Assembly (NCBI GenBank): GCA_032158295.1
Contig: CM063248.1
Coordinates: forward strand, 18,992,773-19,056,772
Source: Pycnopodia helianthoides
Taxonomy: Eukaryota > Echinodermata > Asteroidea > Forcipulatida > Asteriidae
Direction of reading: 5' to 3'
DNA: 64,000 nucleotides
Under the pieces are notes generated by a model. That model was given only the letters and a program-made list of their open reading frames with translations. It did no database searches and was not told the DNA's origin. This document shows positions 12,572 through 24,840 of this stretch, piece by piece (positions within the stretch are counted from its first letter, which is position 1; the number at the start of each line of letters is the position of its first letter). The position numbers were made by a program, and so were the translations under genes.

Positions 12572-14278
12572 TTTATGCGCATGTGCAGAACACATTAGGT
12601 TTGTATCTCTATACCAAGACATGTCAACACACGGCAAATTACTGAAGTTATTCGTACATAAGTTTGGTTACTTTACGCTGTAATTTTCCCCCATTTAAAA
12701 AAAAAAAAAAGCTTGGGATAGGGTGTATCTTGGAACTCGAGAGAGAAAAAATCACACTCCCATTTGTAGGTTATCTATGTTGGATCAAACAAAAAGGGAT
12801 GTACAATGTATGTCACATCGGTTTTGCATCTTTGATTCCTTCCTCCATTCGACCTTCACACACAATCATGTGCATAACTCATTAGTGTGTAGCCAAACAT
12901 CCTCTATTCAGAGCAGCCTGACTGACAAATTGTTGTATGTAGTTTGCGCAGGAGTTTGTATTTATCTGCGATGTAGAAGTACCACAATAAATAATAGAGA
13001 TTGAGAATGAAATGTACCCCCTTGCTTCCTATATCGTAGTCTTGGCCAAGTCTCTCAATCTTCACCCCCCACCTGGCTGGCATACACGGTGCTACCGGGT
13101 AAAATGTGCGTTTCTACAATTCATGGTATATAAATTCACGGCCATTTTGTGCACAAAAAAGCAGCCCGTTTTTTTTTATCTCATGCAATCGTATTTTAGG
13201 CAGTTTTTCGTCTGCAGTTGAAACCGTCATTCAGTTTTATTTTGAGGCATACGAATGTTCATGTCTTTGTACTCAATTAAACTCACGACAAACGGCCGGG
13301 ATATTTTTCAAGATGGTTGCCAGCTTTTTCGGTGTTTTTTTTGTTTCGGTGTGCTCAAGTAACAAGTAACAAAATACGATGTTATGTATTTTAGAATTGA
13401 TTTTTTTCGTCAGAGATCGTAAAAATGTATCCTTAAAAAAATACAAAATACAATAAAAAGGAGGTTGCCTCTAAAAAGCAAGCAGGCGGGGACGCTAAAC
13501 ATTTTTATTTGGCTTTACGCTGGTAATTATTCCACCCCTTAGGTCACTGGCCACAAAACACACCAATCACACGCCATCACTGAAAAAACTAAAGAATAAC
13601 TTGAAAGAAATTAGACCGTCTAGACCAGGGCCCGCGAAAACAAGTTTTAGGAAAAAAAGAAGAAGACAGCAAAACAAGTGACATCCGTGGTTTTGTTTTG
13701 CTAAACTCTTTTTATCGGTCAAAGATATTTGATTACAATGTCGCTGACCTACAGAGATGCCGAGTGACTTTTTTTCCTGTGAACTTTCCACCGGCGATAC
13801 AGGCCATTTCATTTCCAACAAATGACATGTTATATATTTGATTGTTGTTTTGAATGATTTGTGTATACCACCAACCGCTGCGGCTGTTTTTAATGGTCCC
13901 AGCCCCCCTCTCTTTTGTGTGTGATTGCACTGGAGCGCAGCGGATCGTGTTTAGTTCGTTGTCAAGAAATATTTTTTGCAAAACACACTTTAAAAGTTTT
14001 ATAGGTAGACTTGTAACCCTTGTAATGTTTGGAAAAAACAAGTTAATTACTTGTTTTTCGGAAGTTAACCACACATTACAGTTATTGGACCACCAATTAT
14101 CCTGAGAAATGTTTCCGTTTGAGGGAAACTCTGTTCTTGGAATGTTTCAATGTGCAAATTACACACAGCCACCGGCGCAACTTTTTCAGCAAATTTGTTG
14201 GGGTTTTTCCCAGGAAAGTTACCACCCATTTGGTGGCGTTTCCAAAGGTTGGTTGGACCGTTGGTTTTATTGAACATT
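12572..14278. other. Intergenic, nothing recognised
   Basis: A-run at about 12697-12711. Several 60-113 codon frames on both strands have no recognisable domain. Confidence 0.4.
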
Positions 14279-14470
14279 TGGTGCTCAATATGGGGCAGGG
14301 TTGACACCCTATTGTGTCTTCATTGTGTTCGGGGAACTTCATGAATTCTATAAGAGGATTTGGGGGTTCTGTACGAGAGGAAAATAGTGTGTTCAAATAT
14401 GGGAACATTGTTGGGGGGGGGGGTATACCCCCTGCCCATTTGGGCATGGTGGTGAAAACCTGAGTATTGG
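14279..14470 (+). repeat. Interspersed repeat family G, copy 1
   Basis: Shares with 18380-18610 and 18700-18870 the order: GCTCAATATGGGG block, TATTGTG.CTTCATTGTG, GAATTCT block, G-run, TATGGGAACATT, CCCCCTGCCC block and GGGCATGGT. Open on the minus strand but not recognised as protein. Confidence 0.6.
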
Positions 14471-14756
14471 GACGGTGCCGGTTTGCAATTTTTTTTTCGT
14501 ACCACACTTGAGAAGGGGGTCAACAGTGAAGGGATCCGGGAAAGCGCCCATGCCTTATGCGTGTATGCATTGGCTCTAGTTTGGTACGGGAAAAAAAAAT
14601 TGCTGCCGGTTTGCTCCAATAACTATTGACGACGTAACGTTAGTACCATTCAGCTATGCTTGGACATGTTGTAACGGTTGGCCGATTGACAAGTCTGTGT
14701 TCGAAATGATTTCTTTAAAGTGGGCCCTATATAGAGTCATCTGCATTCTAACTATA

Positions 14757-15350
14757 TAGACTTGTGGACAAGTCGTTAAAGGCACATTACAGAATTGGTA
14801 ATTGTAAAATATACTTTTGATACAGATTTACATAAAACTTTACACGGTCTAATGAGGATGATAGTAGAAAACATCCCTAGAAATATTTATGGCTGAATTG
14901 CCATATTTGATGAGAAATAAATCAAACTAATTTCGATTGGAGTTTATCGCTCATGAGCGTTTTATTCATGCATTGTATAACACATGCAAATTTGTAATCG
15001 GTTTTGCACTATTTTCTCGTGACCCAGATGGCCGATCGATCTCAAACTTCTACAGGTTTGTCAGTTTATGTACATGTATATGGTGGATTATATAAAGTGC
15101 TTACACTGCCAGCAACTGTTTTGTTAGCAAAAACCAATTCTGTAATGTTCCTTTAAATGTTTGTCGCAGTGCATGCTCTCACGCGATCACACTGCTAATG
15201 CGGTGAAAATTTTTGTCTGGCCACTGGAACTAGCGCGCCGCATTTTGAGAGTAGACCCGCTTAGGCTCATCTCGTGCAAGCATGCTAGCAGATTGGGCCA
15301 AGTCAATTTCATGAATGGCCCGTTACGCATTTCACCGTGACAAACATGTA
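14757..15350. mobile_element. Family H element interrupted by a nested MITE
   Basis: GACTTGTGGACAAGTCG at the left and the TTTGTCGCAGTGCATGC... block at the right match continuous sequence in copies at 37002-37136 and 58836-59026. Here they are split by a family D MITE inserted at the TTAA. Confidence 0.7.
14776..15156 (-). mobile_element. TTAA-type MITE, family D copy 1 (nested)
   Basis: TTAA at 14776-14779 and 15153-15156 flank 373 bp. The ends AGGCACATTACAGAATTGGT and ACCAATTCTGTAATGTTCCT are inverted repeats. Paralogous empty sites with a single TTAA exist at 37117 and 59006, supporting insertion with TTAA duplication. Confidence 0.9.
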
Positions 15351-15467
15351 AGTACTTTCCACATTCATTTCCAAACTAAATGACACACATAAGGCCACAA
15401 TGTGAAGTATTCGAAACTGCATTGAAATCGTATCAAACAAAACAAGCTTAATTTACGCTGACATTTT

Positions 15468-15836
15468 TTAAAGGCAGTGGATACTTTAGTAATAACTCGA
15501 GAAATACGTACCATCAAAAATTACTTGTAATGAGCACCTGAGAGCTGCTGATAGTATAACACATTGTGAGAAACAACTCCCTCTGAAGTAATGTAGTTTT
15601 GGAGAAAGAGGTAATTTATGACTAAAATATTTGAATCTGAGGGGAAACCTTTCTCAGTCTTTTGAAAGCACACAATTCTATGCAATTAGTGTTTTTTTTC
15701 TTACATTATTTTCTTGCAACTTCGATGACCACTGATGAGCCCAAATTTCCACAGGTTTGTTATTGTAGCATACGTCGGGATACACCAAGTGAGGATACTA
15801 GTCTTTGACACCTACCAGAAGTTTATCCTGCCTTTG
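15468..15836 (-). mobile_element. TTAA-type MITE, family C copy 3
   Basis: Left TTAA at 15468-15471 followed by AGGCAGTGGATACTTTAGTA. The right end TTTATCCTGCCTTTGAGG has a mutated TTAA. The internal CAACTTCGATGACC block and GGATACACCAAGTGAGG block match other family C members. Confidence 0.8.
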
Positions 15837-16721
15837 AGGAGGCAGGTATTAAGTCATTTACATTGAGATAAATTAACCATGTGGCTTTATTTACCACCCT
15901 ACCCATACTTTATGTCTTGCCCCCATCCGAAGGTTCTGCAGATGGTTAGCCTTTGGTCAAGGCTTTTGCATTCGCAGTTTGGTTCTCACACAATGCGGTA
16001 TGTAGTCCCATGTACGTACATTACGATGCACTGATTCATGACATGGTATTAAATGAAAACATTACACAGTCACTCCTCGAACCGAGACTACTTCTGCCGG
16101 CTATTCTATCTTGTTTACGGTAGTGTCCAAGGTCGTGCCCCTCCCCTCCCCCCAACCCCCTCTACTGGGAATACGGATATCTTAATTTTCGGCCCCTCTA
16201 TCAATACAACACAGGCTTATAATGATCAAAAATAGATGTTTTTTCGGCAAGGCTGCTCTGTGAGACTTTCTGATTGGAAATCACTGATTAAAATCGTCCA
16301 TACATACTTCATACACTTTGTTGGGGTCGTCAGCCTTAAAGGGCATTCGATTAAAGTGTCCAGTGGTGCACGGGGGAATTATAATTTAGTGACGTCATAT
16401 TTCTTTGTTGCCCGAGGGCGTTTGAATTGGTACGGCACACTGGATGTCCAATACTCTAGTTGGTTATAAGAGTCTATTCTAGTTTAAAAGAACGTATTGG
16501 TCCAGACTCCTGATGACTCATTACCCTAATCCTAGGGTCCTGGGCTGATTTTAGTTCTCGCCAGGACGCTGCATATTTCTGGTGAACTTTAGAACAAGGC
16601 GTCTTTTTTCTTCTTCTCTCCATTCATGAGGGTCTCGTATTAAACCGAAAATACATACAAATCATGACGTTGATGGACTCAGCATTGCATAATCAAACGA
16701 AAAAAAGGTTTTTATCAACCT
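15837..16721. other. Intergenic, nothing recognised
   Basis: No coding similarity or repeat family recognised. Confidence 0.35.
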
Positions 16722-16835
16722 CGTCCCCGGGGGTGATCGATCTCGCCGCGCCATTTTCTTCCAGCATGCCTTGCTCGCTCATTAGAGACGAGAGGTATCG
16801 ATACGGCGCACTGCCCATGGTAGCGAGGCTGTTTT
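16722..16835 (+). repeat. Family I element, compact copy
   Basis: Shares GTGATCGATCTCGCCGCGCC and GCCCATGGTAGCGAGGCTG with 59823-60366. The ends CAACCTCG and CGAGGCTG are inverted, suggesting a short TIR element. Confidence 0.55.
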
Positions 16836-16889
16836 TTTAAAATTATATCAGACGACGTGATGTGCCGAGTCGTACAGTCTGGAAACCGT

Positions 16890-17360
16890 TTCCGGGTCAG
16901 AATTGACCCAGATTCCGGGTCAGAATTGACCCAAATTCCGGGTCCGGGAACCTGACCCGTTTCTGGGTCAGGCTGACCCGGACACTGGTTATTAAATAGA
17001 CCTTTCCATTGTTGATAAACAAACCGCGCTGGTTGGCATGGAAGGCCGAATGTTAGCAAAACACTCAATCGTGTTAACAGATGTTTCAATAAAATTCAAC
17101 ATTTTCTGCAAACCTTCAATTAAGTAAAGTACCTCTCATGATTGGCTGCTTTGTTTCCAACAAATTCATTACTATTTTTGAATATTTGTGTAACATTGTT
17201 AAAAACTGTGGCTACTTGTTTTTGTTTTGCATTTATGGCTTTCCATAGTTTTCCGACCTCGGTTGGCAAAACAACGGGCTGTGACGTTGCAATAGAAAGG
17301 TCTATACCTTGGATTCTATATTTAGTTTGACTCATTTCTTGGTCAATTCTGACCCGGGAG
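16890..17360 (+). mobile_element. Family L element with GGGTCAGAATTGACC ends
   Basis: The left end CCGGGTCAGAATTGACCCAG and the right end TGGTCAATTCTGACCCGG form inverted repeats of about 18 bp. The left end carries further degenerate GGGTCA repeats. The interior is homologous, in reverse, to 49190-49540. A 71-codon minus-strand frame lies inside (17120-17335). Confidence 0.65.
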
Positions 17361-17932
17361 TTCTTAGCTTATGATTCCAGTTACACTTGTGGCCAATGGC
17401 TATTGGTTTTATATCTCGGAAGTACCTAAATTTAGCCAAAATCTGATCATATATCATTTTGAAAAACGGTAAAAATAAAAAAACAGAGGTCAGAGCTGTG
17501 TCTTATTGTATACAGATTGCATGGTTGGACCGAGTGTCCATTTATTAGATATGACCAATAATAATCGGCGAGGTTAGTCACTTCGGACAGGTGAAGGGGA
17601 ACTGACAATTTGTTGTGACTTAGTTAGGCGATCTGTAAAGATCCTCGATGGTTTATTTTCAGGGTGTTTGTTTTTCCACGGGGGAGTTGTGGGGGATGGG
17701 GGAAAGTTGTGTTTGACCTTGGGCTTCGGACACTCTGCATTTTGTCCATGGGTGGGGGAAGGGTTAGTGTATTTTTGTCTGGCTAAACGCTACTCGTTTA
17801 TGTAGCCGGATGCCTGTGGAGAGGAAAAGCTGTGTAAGCTCGACGAGTGATTTGCACGTGTCACCCGAAAACGTGTTATAGAGAGAAAAGTTTGTGATTC
17901 CTCTACCCCTGCCAAATGAAACCAAAATGCAC
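17361..17932. other. Intergenic, nothing recognised
   Basis: No coding or repeat assignment. Confidence 0.35.
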
Positions 17933-18324
17933 TTAAAGGAACATTACAGAATTGGTTTTTGCTAACAAAACAGTTGCTGGCATTGTAAGCACTTTATGTA
18001 ATCCACCATATACATAAACTGACAAACCTGTAGAAGTTTGAGATCGATCGGCCATCTTGGTCACGAGAAAATAGTGAAAAACCGATTACACATTTGCATG
18101 AAATCATAAAGATTCAACACTGAATAAAACGCTCACTGAGCGATAAACTCCAATCGGAAAATTAGTTTATACATTTCTCATCAAATATGGCATTTCAGAC
18201 AGAAATATTTCAAGGGATGTTTTCTACTATTATCATCATTAGACCGTGTAAGTTTTATGTAAGTCTGTGATCAAGAAGTATATTTGACAAGTTTTTTCTC
18301 ACCAATTCTGTAATGTTCCTTTAA
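17933..18324 (+). mobile_element. TTAA-type MITE, family D copy 2
   Basis: TTAA at 17933-17936 and 18321-18324. Ends AGGAACATTACAGAATTGGT and ACCAATTCTGTAATGTTCCT are a clean inverted repeat. About 384 bp of internal sequence, non-coding. Confidence 0.9.
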
Positions 18325-18379
18325 TAGCGCAATACCGAGTATCAATATACAACAATCTTTCCAATTGGTAAACTGTGGC

Positions 18380-18610
18380 TTGGTGTACCCCCTTCCTATT
18401 GTGTCTTCACTCTTCATTGTGTTCTGGGAATCTCAGGAATTCTTTAGAGAATTTTAGGGGGGGGGGGTACTTCTTTACAAGAGGAGAGTTTGTTGAAGTA
18501 TGGGAACATTTTGGGTTTGTTTGTTTGTTTTTGTGGGTTAAAAAAAATTTTTTAGTGGGGGGATAGACACCCGCCTCCCCATATCGGGCATGGTTAAGGT
18601 AAATTTTGTT
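18380..18610 (+). repeat. Family G repeat, copy 2
   Basis: Contains the CTATTGTGTCTTCA start, a G-run near 18458, TATGGGAACATTTTGG and CCCCATATCGGGCATGGTTA, in the order seen at 14279. A TTTG microsatellite interrupts it. Confidence 0.55.
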
Positions 18611-18699
18611 TCGCATTGTGTAAAATTTTAGCAACTTAAGGTACAGGGACCCCAACATGTACAGTTTAGTCCCCGGCAAACTTGAACCCATCATTGTGG

Positions 18700-18870
18700 T
18701 GCTCGATATGGGGACATGGTGTGACCCCCTCCCTTTATTGTGCTTCATTTGTGCTTGGAATCTTATAAATTCTTCAGAGGACTTCACTACATGAGGAAAT
18801 AGTGTGTTAGTAATATGGGAGCATTGGGGGATACCCCTCTGCCCCATATCTAGCATGGTATGATAAAAAA
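18700..18870 (+). repeat. Family G repeat, copy 3
   Basis: Contains the GTGCTCGATATGGGGACATG start, GGAAATAGTGTGTTA, ATATGGGAGCATTGGGGGAT and CCCCATATCTAGCATGGTAT. About 100 bp after copy 2 in the same orientation. Confidence 0.55.
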
Positions 18871-19316
18871 CACGTTATTGGCGCATTTAGCAGGGTAACT
18901 CCACTGGCTCCCTGTCTCCCATAGGATCATCTTCAAACTCATGATTACTGTCCACAAAGCCCTAAACAACAAGGCTCCTCCCTGTTCACTGAATTACTCT
19001 AGCGCTACTCTCCATCCAGAACTCTTAGATCCAGCAACTTGTTACTCCTGAAGGAACCCATTTTCAAGCGAACTTGGGGTGCAGATCTTTTTCTGTAGCG
19101 GCCCCCCGTATTTGGAATTCTCTGCCACTTAAACTTAGATCCTGCCACTGTTTATCTAAATTTAAATCTCTGCTTAAAACGTATCTTATGTCACAAGTTT
19201 TTTGATAATTCATTTCACTGTTTCACCTTCTTTTCTGTTTGTTTTACTGCGTCTTGAGCACCCAGCAGGGTGGATACGTGTGCATTACAAGTCCCTTTAT
19301 TTTTATTATTATTAAC
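18871..19316 (+). pseudogene. 3' end of a CR1/L2-like non-LTR retrotransposon
   Basis: Translation in broken frames gives the C-terminal reverse-transcriptase tail of the CR1/L2/Jockey group. LHWLPVSHRIIFKLM...HKALNNKAPP is followed, after a frameshift, by YSPSRTLRSSNLLLLKEP...KRTWGADLF and a FGILCHL block matching the usual WNSLP position. Stops and frameshifts show it is dead. It ends in a TTATTATTATTAA tail, the short microsatellite 3' end typical of this group, so it is a 5'-truncated insertion. Confidence 0.85.
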
Positions 19317-20519
19317 TGCAGATGGCGCAAAAGGCTGTCGTGAACCAGTTCACTCCACAATGCACCCGAATCGCCCTCTGCATTGCACTTCCGAAAACAC
19401 CTGATGGTATTCTAGATGCTTTGGGAAGAAAGCCCTTTGAGAGTGTTGAACGCAAAATGATTGGGTTCTGTTTTGACTTACGTTGGCATTGCCAATTGTA
19501 TCACTATATGTTTCTAATAAACACAGTCACATCACATACAGCCAACCTTACAGCCAACGTTGAATTTTTTATCAAAATGGTTGACTTCTCTGGGACAACT
19601 CTGAATTCATAACAGTTGTTTTCTCAAGGAATGTTTGTATACTGACCTTTTTTTTAAAAATACTTGCTTATTTTGATTTGTCAAAATAAGTAGCATATTG
19701 TTTATCACACATTGTTGTATCACAAACGGACATAGTTCTTATGATAGCCTGTGCTCATATTAACCACAGTTCTCATGATAGCTGCATGTACTCATATTAA
19801 GTCCACTGAGTATATATACAAAAACAAATCTTTCACATCAAATATCTTCAACTTAGTTTGTTTGACCACTCGGCATCTTACATGTATATGATACCTTTAA
19901 AGTTGCCTACTGTTTACTTGCGTATAGTATCATTCTTAACTGTGTAAACAACAACGGGAGTGATCTTTGTGTTTCTAAAACCAACAGTACCCATCCAACA
20001 AAGATCCCACTGGGCTCGTTATCGTCATCGTTTGATGGGATTTCTAAGCTAATCGGGTCCCGAGGCGGTTCCCGTGCATTGATACGGGGTCCCGCCCAGT
20101 GCGCTTTCTTTACACACCGGTCAATTATCGCTCTTTACACCGTTGTCCCTGCGTCCTTAAGACGGGGCCCCCAGTGGCAGTCTGGGTCCAGCCCCACGGT
20201 CTAGACCATTATTATAAGTCTCTCTCAAGTCTCCCCGCCGCCCAAATTTATCATCCGAAATGTTGGGTCTCGATTTATTTTGTTATTATTGCGAATAACA
20301 GGAACTGGACCGGATTCAAGGGCATGTGTTGCTTGGAACAAGGAGCCAAGGTCTTGTCCTGCAGGGGACGAAGTCTGTGTTTTTTTCTCTCTCTCTCTCT
20401 CGGTGACTCAAGCCTTTGAAGGTCTTAAGACTTTGGGATGTCTGTTCAGTTGTTTGAAACTTCTCAAAGTGGCAAGTTATCGCGAGGCTGATACCTTTAC
20501 ACTTTTTAAACAGTAGTCA
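19317..20519. other. Intergenic, nothing recognised
   Basis: A TCTC microsatellite lies near 20386-20402. Frames of 96 and 106 codons have no recognisable domain. Confidence 0.4.
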
Positions 20520-20674
20520 GAGTTGACCCGGAATTGGGTCCCGTCAACCCTGACCCATTTCTGGGTCATATTGACCCAGAAGAGAATCAAAATTGTGGGG
20601 ATTCTGAGTTCTCATTGTTTAGCCACTTTCCGGGTCAACCTGACCCGGAATCCGAGTCAATTCTGACCTGGGAG
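20520..20674 (+). repeat. Family L short copy
   Basis: Left GAGTTGACCCGGAATTGGGT, right AGTCAATTCTGACCTGGGAG, with internal TGACCC/GGGTCA repeats. Resembles the termini of the element at 16890 joined with little interior. Confidence 0.55.
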
Positions 20675-20721
20675 GGTTTTTTAATTTAGTGTATAAGGGG
20701 ATAACAAGATTGGCAAAGTTG

Positions 20722-22012
20722 AGATATAATGTGCACCTTGATATATGTGCGCCTTGATTATAAATGTGCGCCTTGATATATGTGCACCTTGATATATGTG
20801 CGCCTTGATTATAAATGTGCACCTTGATATATGTGCACCTTGATATATGTGCGCCTTGATTATAAATGTGCACCTTGATATATGTGCACCTTGATATATG
20901 TGCGCCTTGATTATAAATGTGCACCTTGATATATGTGCGCCTTGATTATAAATGTGCACCTTGATATATGTGCACCTTGATTATGTGCGCCTTGATTATA
21001 AATGTGCACCTTGATATATGTGCACCTTGATATATGTGCGCCTTGATTATGTGCACCTTGATATATGTGCGCCTTGATTATAAATGTGCACCTTGATATC
21101 TGTGCACCTTGATTATGTGCACCTTGTATGTGCGCCTTGATATAATATGTGCACCTTGATATATGTGCACCTTGATATATGTGCACCTTGATATAATGTG
21201 CACCTTGATATCTGTGCACCTTGATATGTGCACCTTGATATGTGCACCTTGATAATATGTGCACATTGATATTTTATTATGTGCACCTTGATAATATGTG
21301 CACATTGATATATGTGCACCTTTATAATATGTGCACATTGATATATGTGCACCTTGATAATATGTGCACATTGATATATGTGCGCCTTGATATAATGTGC
21401 ACCTTGATATGTGCACCTTGATAATATGTGCACATTGATATTATGTGCGCCTTGAATATGTGCACCTTGATATGTGCACCTTGATATCTGTGCGCCTTGA
21501 TATAATGTGCAACTTGATTCATGTGCACCTTGATAGACACATTGATATGTGCACCTTGATATATGTGCACCTTGATATATGTGCACCTTGATATATGTGC
21601 ACCATGATAATATGTGCAGATTGATATATGTGCACCTTGATAATATGTGCACATTGATATATGTGCGCCTTGATATAATGTGCACCTTGATATGTGCACC
21701 TTGATATGTGCACCTTGATATGTGCACCTTGATAATATGTGCACATTGATATATGTGCACCTTGATAATATGTGCACATTGATATATGTGCGCCTTGAAT
21801 ATGTGCACCTTGATATAATGTGCACCTTGATATGTGCACCTTGATATTTTTTTATGTGCACCTTGATATGTGCGCCTTGATATAATATGTGCACCTTGAT
21901 ATATGTGCACCTTGATATATGTGCACCTTGATATAATGTGCACCTTGATATCTGTGCACCTTGATATGTGCACCTTGATATGTGCACCTTGATAATATGT
22001 GCACATTGATAT
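20722..22012. repeat. Minisatellite array, about 16 bp units
   Basis: About 80 degenerate units of GTGCACCTTGATATAT, with variants GTGCGCCTTGATTATAA and GTGCACATTGATAT. Unit length varies from 13 to 18 bp. Units near 20760-20960 alternate in about 50 bp trimers. Positions 21131-21272 recur at 21871-22012 (offset 740). The reverse strand lacks stops in all frames, so long open frames (up to 297 codons) are artefacts of the repeat. Confidence 0.95.
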
Positions 22013-24840
22013 TTTTATCTTGTAGTGGCGCCTTGTTAGTGTGCCAGGTAAGAAGACAATAGATTGACGATGGAAAATTCATTACAATGGCAACAACAAG
22101 CAGGCAAAACAAAGGAAGGACGGGATGTCAGCAATGACTGAAACATAATGCGTGCCCGGCTATACACGTGCTGTATGTAGATTAGCTAAAGACAAATGGA
22201 AACTTCATAATATGAAGGAATTGTCTAACACTACAGATGTAAAGAACTGAAATGATAATTATGATGATTATGTCAGTTTGGGCCTATAAGAGAAGTACAT
22301 GTAGGCCTAATAACTGTTAAAAAATATCATAAAAGTATCGATGCCGGACAGTATATAGGTCGTATAGTAAAGGTCGTTGATGTAGTTCGATAGATCGCTT
22401 GAAAAGGATTTGCGTGTGGGGTTAATATTGTGTTTTCAAAACTCATTTTTGTACGTGGGTTGCATTTACGATGTACAAAAATATGGCTGATAATGCCTTT
22501 GCGTAAGCGAACCCGAGTTTCGAAAACGCCACCAGTTCACTGAACTACGTCACGACATAAGAGACCATGCCCAGATGAGCTGATATTACTTGACATTGAC
22601 ACTGTAGTAGCTCACAGCCGAAGGTGGTAAATACTGTCGCTTTGCACCATGTGGGTCACATTCCCCCAGGATATTGGGTCGTAACAATAACCATGGCCAA
22701 TTGTAAGTTGTCAAAAAAGTTGTGTCAAAAAAATCAGATCCCAAGAGAGAGGGTCTCTGGGGGTCTGATGAGGGTCGCTGGTTGTCCCATGGCAAGGCTG
22801 GTTTTTATTTAGACCATAGAGCACTATATGGTTCTTGCTCTATGTTTAGACAACTCTCATTATTGACCTTATCCATTGACGTTAGAGGTAAACCGATGAT
22901 GAAACAATGGAAATGCACAGATGTGTACGCGCGGCGCACAGGATTGGCCAATGAGCTATCTTCCTTTTGACCTCTAGGCGAGGGCGCCCTACTCAAATGA
23001 CGCCACGTGCATAAGGTCTATGGTGTGTTTTATTGTAAATGAGTAGGCCTACTTTGAATTCCTTTAGTCCAACTTACACTGCACAGTAACTTTTGACATC
23101 GTGTTTCCAGATCAAAGGTTAATACAACTTCACCAGTCAATCCAAAATATTACGGACATCCAATACTCAAGTTCAAAAACAACATTCCTTCCAAGATACC
23201 AAATCTAGAAAAAAAACACAGTTTTAATTCCTACACACCATGGAATTTCGGCAGCTTACTTGCACGAGAGTTGCTTTGAAAACAAATACAGTTTGTGTAG
23301 AGAGGGAATAATTTCAACCACCTCCATGCTTCAACATACTTTGCTTTGGTTTAGCCACTTTAGTTTCCGCCCCCTGGATAAAAACTTTCTCAGTAAGTTT
23401 CCCCCTGGTAAAATAACACTGTGATAAGATACACCTTACAACAATAGCCCCTTTGATTAAGGACCCATTTCAGATAGCAGCCTGGCAGCACAAGGGGAAC
23501 ATTCCACATTTATGTGTTCTCCTGATCCCATCACAAGCTGTGATATTTTACCCATGTTCAAGTCTTACTGCTATGGACTCGGTAAGCTTACACTTTGTTT
23601 TATTATTTAGTTGTTTAATTAGTGGATTATTTTGACAACCATAATGTTCCTGTATTTCTTTGGAATTTCATTTCTAAAGTTATAATCTTGGATTTCATGT
23701 TTAAGAATAAGATTTTGTGTTTCTTAAATTTGCTTGAAGAACTGTATTTTGATCACTTGTATTTCTTGTTGTTTTATTTACACAGGTTTTAAAGCCATTT
23801 TGATTTTAATTTGTAACCTTCTTTGGCACTGTGTTTTGTTGGTTTTATTTTATTTTAGTGGTTTCTATAAATTCCTTTTTTAAGTATTCTGGGTTCAGTT
23901 AAAAGGGGTTACTATTGGTCTTGGTTTAGAGTTCCCTGTCTATTGCTATATCTCGATCACTGGTTTCGCTTTTGCCTCATAATCAATAAAGTAATTTTTA
24001 TATTTTTTTCTTTGTTGAGAACCCTACATATTTATTGAGTTGTCGTCCCACTTCTTGCATTTCCTCGCGCCTTTACCCTATTCGATCCTTAGATTAAGTG
24101 AGTTTCCCCAAGGTTTAGTTTTATTTTCATTTATTTCAAAGTGTACCCTTTTTCCGGGTTACATTTGCATTCGCCAAGGTGGTATACAAGGCATTCCTGA
24201 TATTGAAAACAAAAACATTTGGGGATTTTTGCTGTCGTCTCCCTTTTTGCCTTCAACTTTTCTGGAAAGACACCAGCTTTCCAATATGGAAAGGAAGATT
24301 TTCTGTTCCAACGTAGCTTTTGTAATGATGTACATGTACATGTACATGTACTTTAGGGGTTGCTTTCTCTGTAATGTACCGTACCTTACACGCATCGTAT
24401 TCGTTGGATTAATTTCTGCACCAAGAAAGCCAACAAGCTATAAATAGCTTCATGATTGTTTTAATTTGTAATAGTAAACTCTGACTGTATTCTATGAAAA
24501 AGTCCCCTCTTTGTCTTTTGTGCGTTGGAAATGTACGAAGACAGAAGCCACTCTTGGCGTCGTTCAAATTCCTGGCGATATTTATACTGTCCAATCTTTA
24601 ATTTTCTTGAACATTGTGTAATGTTCAATTTACATTGGAATGCTGTACTCGTTGTATATAAAAGCACAACGATTTAGAATAATTTCGGAATATTAAAGAA
24701 AACAAGAAAATAGAGTGTATGGTTTTTGAGGCATAGCATGGTGAGGTATCAATGTATATTCGGTTTGCGGTAACACCATGTGTATAATTATCTACTTTGC
24801 TGTGTAGATTTTGTTCTTTAGAGAACTTGTCTTGCTACTT
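22013..24840. other. Intergenic, no gene recognised
   Basis: A CATAGAGC/GCTCTATG inverted motif lies near 22813-22853. A possible exon-like frame at 23453-23580 ends GACTCG|GTAAGC, but has no recognised homology. An ACATGT microsatellite lies at 24329-24352. The 135-codon frame at 24040-24447 is not recognised. Confidence 0.4.

Noticed and set aside
21113..22006. 297-codon minus-strand frame
   Set aside because: It is the 16 bp minisatellite read through; the same peptide pattern appears in all three reverse frames.
23453..23635. Exon ending at a GTAAGC donor
   Set aside because: The donor is good but there is no recognisable acceptor, homology or partner exon.
24040..24447. 135-codon plus-strand frame as a gene
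   Set aside because: No recognisable domain, an ACATGT microsatellite inside, and no splice context.
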